NCBI GenBank assembly: GCA_047635255.1
Contig: JBLIIR010000068.1
Span: 1 to 5,137 of the forward strand
Direction: 5' to 3'
Length of the DNA stretch: 5,137 nt
Source: Porticoccus sp047635255
GTDB taxonomy: Bacteria > Pseudomonadota > Gammaproteobacteria > Pseudomonadales > Porticoccaceae
Position 1 is the first letter of the stretch. Each line of letters begins with the position of its first letter. The notes below the pieces were generated by a model that saw only the letters and a program-made list of their open reading frames with translations, did no database searches and was not told the DNA's origin. Positions 1-5,137 of this stretch are shown here, one piece after another. The position numbers and the translations under genes are program-made.

Positions 1-3000
1 TATTCTTCTTGCCTGGAGGTCTGGCCATTATAGCAACACCAGCTTCCAGCAAATCATCACTTGTTAGTTCAAGGTAAGAGTGCCCTCCACCAAAGAGTTT
101 GGGAAACAACTCCTGAAAAGAAGCATTAATCAAATCAAATGTTTCTTTAAATCTAGCACGGGTTTCTCTATCTATTTTTCGAATAGCATTTTCAAGGGTT
201 GCTAATGCTTCTTGTAGTTCATCATTCTGTTTATCTAAGTATTTTTTTCTCTCAGACCCAACACTATATTCATCAATTGCAGCTAAATTAATTGGCCCTA
301 GGCGCTGAACACGATTGGATATTTTTTCTAGAGCTTGTTCTAAATCAACAAGCTCTAATTCATCTGGCAATAAAATAAGCAAGTCTTTAAGCTCAAAACC
401 ATATTCACTGATTTGCTCAACTATAGTCTGACTACGTGTCTCTAGATCTTGTGACGACAAGCGTTGCTGTTCAAGCAAAGAGCGCTCCTGCTGAATGTCA
501 GTCTCTAGGGAATTTCTTTGCTGCTCAAGCTCGCGCATTAAACGCTCCAGCTCTTCAACTTCTCTTCTGGAGCCAAGCAACTCATTCTCGACTTTAAGCC
601 TTAGCTCTAGCTGAATAGCCAGCTCCTCTTTTAGCTCTACACTTGGGTCCTCATCCTGATTGGAAGATTCACGCAATTGCTGTCTTTTCTCGCCCAAGCG
701 AGCTGTCTGGTGTTCTAGCCGTTCGATGCCCTCAAGGATAGACTGCAATTTTGTGCTTGCTGATCCCTCCCTCATTGCTAAATCATGCGCTTGGTCTCGA
801 TCAACCTGAGACACTTGTCTGATGTCACCCAAAATAATTCTTTTTGCGTCACGCTGAAGCAGTAACTTCTCTTTTTGTTGTGCATTATTTTTTATCACAA
901 CTAAGGTTAGATCTAATCTTTCATGAGCATCCGATAAGTTTTTTTGTTCAATTTTTTTCTGCGTATTGGCTTCTTTTAACTCATCTTTCATTCTTTTCCA
1001 GCGCACAGTAAAATGACTCATCTGTATTTCATTTGCATTGATTTTAGAGCGCAATTCTGCCTGTTTATTCTGCTGTACCGCTAAATCATTCCTATCAGTT
1101 TCTCTTTGAGACTCTAATTTCCACAATTGCTGTTCATTTATATATTTTTGTTGCCCAATTTTATCAGTTTGAATTTGGCAATCTACTAGCTCTTTTTCTA
1201 AAGACTCCAGCTCTATCTTTCTCTCTAGCGTCCCTTTAATTGAATCCTGATCTCGGGCAATTCGTAACCAGTTTCGTCCCAGCCATAACCCATCTGACGT
1301 CACCACAGACTGACCAGCCTTCAATTTACCTCTAAGTGCTAATGCAGAGTCCAAATCATCAACCGCATAAATATTATGAAGCATGACTGGAAGGTAGTTA
1401 TTCGAAGATTCGCTCTTAATTTTACCTAAAAGAGATTTAGTTATATCTAGTGAAACATTGGCGTCTTGATCATAAGAAGAGCGCTCTATCAACATTAATT
1501 CGCCCTGAGATAGAGGGCTCATGCTGATGTCCAAACTATCGATTTTTTCTACACATACTGCCTGCAAGTAGCGCCCTAAAACCATCTCAATTGCAGTCTC
1601 CCAGCCAGACTCAACCTCAATTTTTTCAGCTAGGCGCGGATTTTTTTCAATATTTTTTCGTTCTAGCCACAGTTGGCTTTTATCATCACCCAGTAACGAT
1701 TTATCCAAAGCTTCTAGTGAAGATTTTCTGCCTGACATATTTTGCAGACTGGTTCGAGATTCATCTAGGCGGGCATCTAATAATTGCGCATTAGTTCGAA
1801 AATTGTCAATTTTGACTGATATCTGCTCCAGATTATATTTTTTTAAACTAAGCCTTGCTTCTGTTTCTGCTAACTTTTTTTCTAAAATATTCAGCTCTTT
1901 CTTCAAAGAAATATCGCTTAAGCCCTGATATTCACAGGTGATTTTATCTATTTTTTCAGTTAAGTCACTCAGTAGCTGCTCTAAGAAATTAATCTTTGAT
2001 TGCTGCACTTCGCCTTGCTGGGATGGACCTGAAGAGTTTTGTATAAATTCATCCCAAGAAATATACCAGGCTTTCATTTCTTCTTCGGCCTGTTGAAGCG
2101 AGGATCGCGACAAACTTTCTTTTGTACGAGTTTCCTCAAGCACAGGAAGCACTTCTTGTAACTCTAACTCCAAAGCTTTTCTTTTTTCGCGATCTAAAAA
2201 TAAATGCTTCTCAGTCTCAATAAAGCCCTGTTCTGTTTCCTCAAAGTCTTTTTTTAGCTCCTGCGCGCGATCCCGCGTATATTGAATTGCCTGTTCAATT
2301 CGAGACACTTCAGAGCCTGTCGAATAGTACCTGCCCTGAATTAAATTTAACGAGTCCCCAAGCTCAGTATAGTTAACACGGTGTTTTTCTAGCATACCAT
2401 CGCATTCAATGCGGCTAGCGACTGTTTTTTCTATTTTCAACTCATGCCCTGCAATAATCTTAAGGTGCTCGGTGACATGTTTCGCCATAAAGCGCCATTT
2501 TAAAGCCAGAAACTTGGCTTTAAAATGGCGCTCATCTTTTTTCAACTCTGTATATTTTTCTGCAGCTCTAGCTTGACGTTCAAGCCGATTCAATTGATTT
2601 CCCAGCTCTTCACGTATATCAGCAAGTCTTTCTAAGTTTTCCTTTGTTCTCTTAATCCGGCTTTCCGTGTCTTTTCGGCGTTCTTTGTATTTAGATATAC
2701 CTGCAGCCTCTTCAATATAAACCCGAAGCTCTTCTGGCCTAGTGTCAATAAGGGTTGATATCATCCCCTGTTCAATAATTGCGTAACTTCGTGGACCCAA
2801 ACCGGTGCCTAAAAAAATACCAGTAATATCTCTACGGCGACATTTATCACCATTTAAGTAATAGTTCGACTGGCTATCTCTTGTAACTTTCCGCTTAATA
2901 GAGATCTCGCCCCAGCTAGCATATTCTCCGCCGAGACCACCATCGGAATTATCAAAAATCAGTTCAACAGAAGCCTGGCCGACTGCTTTTCGGCTGCCGG

Positions 3001-3205
3001 AACCATTAAAGATAACATCTGTTATCGATTCCCCACGCAACTGTTTCGCGGAACTCTCACCCATAACCCAGCGAACTGCATCTATGATGTTTGATTTTCC
3101 ACATCCATTGGGCCCAACTATTGCACATAAACTACTGGGCAACACAACTGTAGTAGCGTCCACAAAGGACTTAAAGCCAGCCATTTTAATGCACTTTAAA
3201 CGCAT
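1..3205 (-). CDS. smc: Chromosome segregation protein SMC, 3' end cut by the window edge
   Basis: SMC is the ATPase of the SMC-ScpAB condensin complex, which folds and helps separate replicated chromosomes on the nucleoid. The start ATG at 3205-3203 gives MRLKCIKMAGFKSF, the usual SMC N-terminus. Walker A is GPNGCGKS at residues 31-38, the R-loop arginine lies in KQLRGE (54-59), and the Q-loop is IIEQGMIS (143-150). A long Glu/Lys/Gln-rich coiled coil runs from about 165 to 515. The hinge spans about 520-660 and includes SDGLWLGRNWLRIARD. The returning coil extends to about 965, and LGPINLAAIDEY then opens the C-terminal head, which is cut just after MARPPGKKN. I see 1068 full codons without a stop or frameshift. 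From family knowledge, full length is roughly 1160-1170 residues, so about 100 are missing, including the LSGGE signature and Walker B. The identification is near certain. Confidence 0.98.
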   Translation of the reverse strand, partial: MRLKCIKMAGFKSFVDATTVVLPSSLCAIVGPNGCGKSNIIDAVRWVMGESSAKQLRGESITDVIFNGSGSRKAVGQASVELIFDNSDGGLGGEYASWGEISIKRKVTRDSQSNYYLNGDKCRRRDITGIFLGTGLGPRSYAIIEQGMISTLIDTRPEELRVYIEEAAGISKYKERRKDTESRIKRTKENLERLADIREELGNQLNRLERQARAAEKYTELKKDERHFKAKFLALKWRFMAKHVTEHLKIIAGHELKIEKTVASRIECDGMLEKHRVNYTELGDSLNLIQGRYYSTGSEVSRIEQAIQYTRDRAQELKKDFEETEQGFIETEKHLFLDREKRKALELELQEVLPVLEETRTKESLSRSSLQQAEEEMKAWYISWDEFIQNSSGPSQQGEVQQSKINFLEQLLSDLTEKIDKITCEYQGLSDISLKKELNILEKKLAETEARLSLKKYNLEQISVKIDNFRTNAQLLDARLDESRTSLQNMSGRKSSLEALDKSLLGDDKSQLWLERKNIEKNPRLAEKIEVESGWETAIEMVLGRYLQAVCVEKIDSLDISMSPLSQGELMLIERSSYDQDANVSLDITKSLLGKIKSESSNNYLPVMLHNIYAVDDLDSALALRGKLKAGQSVVTSDGLWLGRNWLRIARDQDSIKGTLERKIELESLEKELVDCQIQTDKIGQQKYINEQQLWKLESQRETDRNDLAVQQNKQAELRSKINANEIQMSHFTVRWKRMKDELKEANTQKKIEQKNLSDAHERLDLTLVVIKNNAQQKEKLLLQRDAKRIILGDIRQVSQVDRDQAHDLAMREGSASTKLQSILEGIERLEHQTARLGEKRQQLRESSNQDEDPSVELKEELAIQLELRLKVENELLGSRREVEELERLMRELEQQRNSLETDIQQERSLLEQQRLSSQDLETRSQTIVEQISEYGFELKDLLILLPDELELVDLEQALEKISNRVQRLGPINLAAIDEYSVGSERKKYLDKQNDELQEALATLENAIRKIDRETRARFKETFDLINASFQELFPKLFGGGHSYLELTSDDLLEAGVAIMARPPGKKN
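329..357. repeat. Perfect 11-bp inverted repeat with 7-base loop inside smc
   Basis: TAGAGCTTGTT (329-339) is matched by its reverse complement at 347-357, with CTAAATC between. It encodes SMC residues of about 950-959 (VDLEQALEK) near the end of the second coiled coil. An inverted repeat this short may be chance, and the coding frame is undisturbed. Confidence 0.85.
2491..2532. repeat. Perfect 18-bp inverted repeat with 6-base loop inside smc
   Basis: The left arm AGCGCCATTTTAAAGCCA (2491-2508) is the exact reverse complement of the right arm (2515-2532), with six bases (GAAACT) between them. It lies in the first coiled-coil arm and encodes SMC residues 225-239 (ERHFKAKFLALKWRF), so it does not interrupt the frame. 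In the smc mRNA it would form an uninterrupted 18-bp hairpin with loop AGUUUC. No U-tract follows it, so it is not a typical intrinsic terminator. Its function is unknown. Confidence 0.95.
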
Positions 3206-3210
3206 GAATA

Positions 3211-3219
3211 TCTCTTCTC
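3211..3219 (-). promoter_or_regulatory. Ribosome binding site for smc
   Basis: On the minus strand the purine run GAGAAGAGA lies 5 bases before the ATG at 3205. It supports this ATG as the start. A nearby upstream ATG (3221-3219) is out of frame with smc by one base, so it cannot be an alternative start. The match to AGGAGG is only partial. Confidence 0.5.
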
Positions 3220-3234
3220 ATGGTGTGTTGCAAT

Positions 3235-3263
3235 ATGCTAAACGAGCTCACCTGTACTCACAA
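3235..3263 (-). promoter_or_regulatory. Candidate sigma-70-type promoter for smc
   Basis: On the minus strand TTGTGA (3263-3258) and TAGCAT (3240-3235) are separated by exactly 17 bases. Each hexamer matches its consensus (TTGACA, TATAAT) at four of six positions. The pair begins three bases after the ccmI stop codon and lies 30 bases before the smc start, giving a short leader. The consensus match is weak and could occur by chance in AT-rich DNA. I see no terminator between ccmI and smc, so read-through transcription is equally possible. Confidence 0.3.
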
Positions 3264-3265
3264 GC

Positions 3266-4477
3266 CTATATCTTCTTATTAATCTGTATCTGTGTAGTTC
3301 GCGACCCCTTCATCTTGATCTTTCCAGTTGACCCCTGGTAATCGCCATGAGAAGGAGTCACGGAACCTGATGCAGAAACTCTAGCAACAATCTCTAAAAA
3401 ATCGACCGAAGATAAAAGCTTTCCGCCCATCATAGACATAGTATCGTCCAAAATAACAGTTGCAGGAAAATCGTCCACAAGTAACTTTATTGCTGCCAAA
3501 GGCTTTGGGTCGCCTCCCCATTCTTTCGCATAAACATACATAACCTGACCTTTTGTAATTTTATATTCTGGGGATACCGATATCTTTATAGATAGAGTGA
3601 AAATATCCTCTTTAAGCAGTTCTTGAGCATGGGAAATTCCTGATTTTAGTGCATCAGCCTCTGCGGTGTTTACAGGAATGACCAACAATGCATTCTTCCA
3701 GCTCTTAATGGCTAACTTGTAATTATTTGACTCAAAATAGCGGATTCCTTGAAGGCCTAAAGCTATTGGATTGCTTGGGTTTAAACTTAACGCATCATCT
3801 AAAATAAGGTTTACCTTCTCGCTAAATTTTTTATCTTCTAGAAAATATGTTGCCTGCGCATATTCTGACATTAGCTCGGAATCATTAGGTCTAGCACTTA
3901 AGGCCTTGAAATAAGATGACTGCGCGCGCTTAAAATTACCATCTTCCATTTGAAGTTGCGCTAATGTCACCAGATAAAATGGATGATCGGGCTCGCTCAG
4001 CAGTCTACTAGACATTTTTTCCTGTATTTTCTTGCTTAAGGCTTGACGATCTATGTCGCTCATAGAAGTAGAGGCGCGTTTTTTTAATAAATCTGTAATA
4101 TTAAGATCAGCGCTGGCACCTAAGTAATGATATAAGCTAAACGCAAATATAGGCATCAATAACAAACTGAGGAGAATTATCCATGCACCCCTATCTGTAT
4201 GCTCTTTTTCTGGAGACGTGGATTCATTGACCGCATCCAGTAGTAAGATACGTTTTTGCTCCAACAAAAGTTCGGAGTATTCTGCATAGTTAATTACACC
4301 CCCTGCCAACTGCAAGTCTAGCTCCGCTTGTTGATCTTTAAATGCAAGAATATTTTCTTCTATTTTTTCATCAGGGCGCAGGGGGAATATTTCCTGCCGG
4401 ATCCTACTTTTAAGCAAAGGAGTAATAATAAAAATTGCAGCCAAAAGGACAAGAAAGGCAAAAACTAGCCACATCAT
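3266..4477 (-). CDS. ccmI: Cytochrome c maturation protein CcmI (TPR apocytochrome chaperone)
   Basis: CcmI is an inner-membrane protein of System I cytochrome c maturation. It binds the C-terminus of apocytochrome c in the periplasm and passes it to the CcmF/CcmH heme ligase. The 403 residues show the bipartite family layout: TM1 at about 3-22, a charged cytoplasmic loop with a heptad-like part (about 38-83), and TM2 at about 98-119. The periplasmic part has TPR-like helix pairs at about 166-198, 200-235 and 236-268. It ends in the family's C-terminal beta-rich domain (about 295-385), recognisable from DPKPLAAIKLL, VILDDTMSM and VARVSASGSVTP. The tail is basic (KIKMKGSRTTQIQINKKI). The start ATG overlaps the ccmH stop as ATGA. 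A second in-frame ATG follows immediately and either could be used. Only a GGGG stretch stands in for a Shine-Dalgarno site, so translational coupling to ccmH is likely. E. coli carries this function in the C-terminal part of its longer CcmH. Confidence 0.95.
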   Translation of the reverse strand: MMWLVFAFLVLLAAIFIITPLLKSRIRQEIFPLRPDEKIEENILAFKDQQAELDLQLAGGVINYAEYSELLLEQKRILLLDAVNESTSPEKEHTDRGAWIILLSLLLMPIFAFSLYHYLGASADLNITDLLKKRASTSMSDIDRQALSKKIQEKMSSRLLSEPDHPFYLVTLAQLQMEDGNFKRAQSSYFKALSARPNDSELMSEYAQATYFLEDKKFSEKVNLILDDALSLNPSNPIALGLQGIRYFESNNYKLAIKSWKNALLVIPVNTAEADALKSGISHAQELLKEDIFTLSIKISVSPEYKITKGQVMYVYAKEWGGDPKPLAAIKLLVDDFPATVILDDTMSMMGGKLLSSVDFLEIVARVSASGSVTPSHGDYQGSTGKIKMKGSRTTQIQINKKI

Positions 4478-5004
4478 TTACTGGCCCCATCGGAATCAAA
4501 ACGTCTATTTTTATGGGTCTCCATCAGGAGCTCCTCTAGATGCAACTGCTCACTGGCCTTAAATTTAACAACAGTGTGATTTTCAACTAAACGAGAACGA
4601 CGTATAAAAAAAACAAAGGTCAAACCAACCAAAAATAGAGCGCCCGGGGCAAACCAAAGAGCAAAAGTCGCTGCCTTTAAAGGGGGGCGATACGTCACAA
4701 AGTCACCATAACGGGCCACCAAAAAGCTAACGATATCGTCATCGGACTTGCCTGCTTCAAGCATAAGATAAACTTGATCTCTCAAATCAACAGCTATAAG
4801 TGAATTTGAATCAGCCAAATTTTGATTTTGACATTTCGGGCAACGCAGTTCATTATTTAAAGTATGATAACGATGGCGAAGCTGCTCTGAAGAAAAAAAT
4901 CTCGCCTCTAAAGCCAAAGCAGTCCAGCTAAATGCCATCAATAATATCAACAAAGTGCCGTATAATCTTCTGCTCACTTGTTTCTTTCCTTGGTTTCTAA
5001 ACAT
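4474..5004 (-). CDS. ccmH: Cytochrome c maturation protein CcmH (thiol-disulfide oxidoreductase)
   Basis: CcmH keeps or makes the apocytochrome CXXCH cysteines ready for heme attachment, working with CcmG and with CcmF/CcmI on the periplasmic face of the inner membrane. The 176-residue protein has a signal peptide at about 13-31 with an ALA cleavage motif (29-31). The redox motif LRCPKCQ is at 53-59, with cysteines 55 and 58, followed by the family-typical NQNLADSNS. A helical domain includes YGDFVTYRPP (99-108). One C-terminal TM segment (about 112-134) follows, then a charged cytoplasmic tail of about 40 residues. The length fits single-domain CcmH rather than the fused E. coli form. The ATG at 5004 has no clear ribosome binding site. 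An in-frame GTG at 4977 (residue 10) has AAGGAAAG about nine bases upstream and still leaves the full signal peptide, so it is a credible true start. The gene is coupled to ccmI by an ATGA overlap. Confidence 0.96.
   Translation of the reverse strand: MFRNQGKKQVSRRLYGTLLILLMAFSWTALALEARFFSSEQLRHRYHTLNNELRCPKCQNQNLADSNSLIAVDLRDQVYLMLEAGKSDDDIVSFLVARYGDFVTYRPPLKAATFALWFAPGALFLVGLTFVFFIRRSRLVENHTVVKFKASEQLHLEELLMETHKNRRFDSDGASK
4984..4991 (-). promoter_or_regulatory. Possible ribosome binding site for an internal GTG start of ccmH
   Basis: AAGGAAAG on the minus strand lies within the first codons of the ATG-start version of ccmH. Its AAGGA core is nine bases upstream of the in-frame GTG at 4977-4975. 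Nothing comparable precedes the ATG at 5004. If used, CcmH would begin at residue 10 with a short basic n-region (SRR) before the hydrophobic core, a normal signal peptide shape. Confidence 0.4.
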
Positions 5005-5029
5005 TGGCTAGCATGTAACGTTTTGCGCT

Positions 5030-5137
5030 TTATTCCTCAAATGCCTTTTCTGCAGCACGGAATGCTTCTTGCAAGGCAGGAGCTCCAATGTAGGGTGCTG
5101 TATGTAACAGTATTTCCTGTATTTCTTCTTTGGACCA
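5030..5137 (-). CDS. Carboxymuconolactone decarboxylase (CMD)-family protein, C-terminal fragment
   Basis: Only the last 35 codons are visible, ending in TAA at 5032-5030. The fragment begins WSKEEIQEILLHTAPYIG and continues APALQEAFRAAEKAFEE. From memory of the family, this resembles the C-terminal helix pair of CMD proteins such as PcaC (a 'T.EEI.EVLLH.A.Y.G.P.A..AFR.A.E.F' pattern). The CMD fold is shared by gamma-carboxymuconolactone decarboxylase and by AhpD-like alkylhydroperoxidases, which carry a CXXC. The catalytic region lies outside the window, so neither activity can be assigned. It does not resemble the end of CcmG/DsbE, the usual gene before ccmH. The 25-base gap to ccmH, without an obvious promoter or terminator, suggests co-transcription. 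Confidence 0.7.
   Translation of the reverse strand, partial: WSKEEIQEILLHTAPYIGAPALQEAFRAAEKAFEE

Noticed and set aside
1591..1794. Plus-strand open frame of 67 codons
   Set aside because: It lies wholly inside the smc coding region, antisense, over the hinge and adjoining coil. It has no recognisable product and no ribosome binding site worth noting.
2491..2532. The 18-bp hairpin as an intrinsic terminator
   Set aside because: No U-rich tract follows the stem in either direction, and it lies well inside an intact, conserved open frame.
3084..3341. Plus-strand open frame of 85 codons
   Set aside because: It is antisense to the start of smc (including Walker A), the gap, and the ccmI end. 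Its length is explained by the constrained opposite strand, and the protein is not recognisable.
4603..4616. A run of eight A on the plus strand within ccmH, as a possible frameshift or slippage site
   Set aside because: The frame reads through normally as VFFIRR at the end of the TM segment. Nothing meaningful lies in the alternative frames.
4997..5014. Short minus-strand frame from an ATG at 5014, between the CMD-like gene and ccmH
   Set aside because: It reads five codons (MLANV) to a TAG and is out of frame with ccmH. It shows no features of a leader peptide such as a regulatory codon run or an attenuator.
5030..5137. The upstream fragment as the C-terminus of CcmG/DsbE, expected by operon convention
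   Set aside because: The residues (EEIQEILLHTAPYIG and so on) form an amphipathic helix pair typical of CMD proteins and lack the thioredoxin-fold ending of CcmG.

Overview
The window comes from a moderately AT-rich gammaproteobacterium (GC about 40% by eye). It carries a bacterial-type SMC rather than MukB, together with a separate ccmH and ccmI of the System I cytochrome c maturation type. That combination fits SMC-bearing, aerobically respiring gammaproteobacteria, possibly an AT-rich marine lineage, and argues against Enterobacterales. The genus cannot be set from the sequence. All genes lie on the minus strand and are read here from high to low coordinates.

The right edge (5030-5137) holds the last 35 codons of a gene resembling the carboxymuconolactone decarboxylase (CMD/AhpD-like) family. 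After a 25-base gap comes ccmH (4474-5004), then ccmI (3266-4477), which overlaps ccmH by four bases (ATGA). CcmH is the membrane-anchored thiol-redox protein that handles the apocytochrome CXXCH motif. CcmI is the TPR chaperone that holds the apocytochrome C-terminus and delivers it to the heme ligation complex. The two act together in the periplasm.

Sixty bases after ccmI begins smc, which fills positions 3205 to 1 and runs off the left edge. I translated the visible part and found it open throughout: 1068 complete codons, covering the Walker A half of the ATPase head, both coiled-coil arms and the hinge. It stops a few residues before the expected ABC signature motif. A weak promoter candidate overlaps the end of ccmI, so smc may have its own transcription start or may be read through from the ccm genes.

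The window is densely coding, with no gene-free stretch over 60 bases. I see no mobile element, CRISPR array, tRNA or rRNA, and no sign of an undescribed multi-gene system. The most unusual object is a perfect 18-bp inverted repeat with a 6-base loop inside the smc coding region (2491-2532). The second is the CMD-like gene sitting where ccmG would normally precede ccmH.
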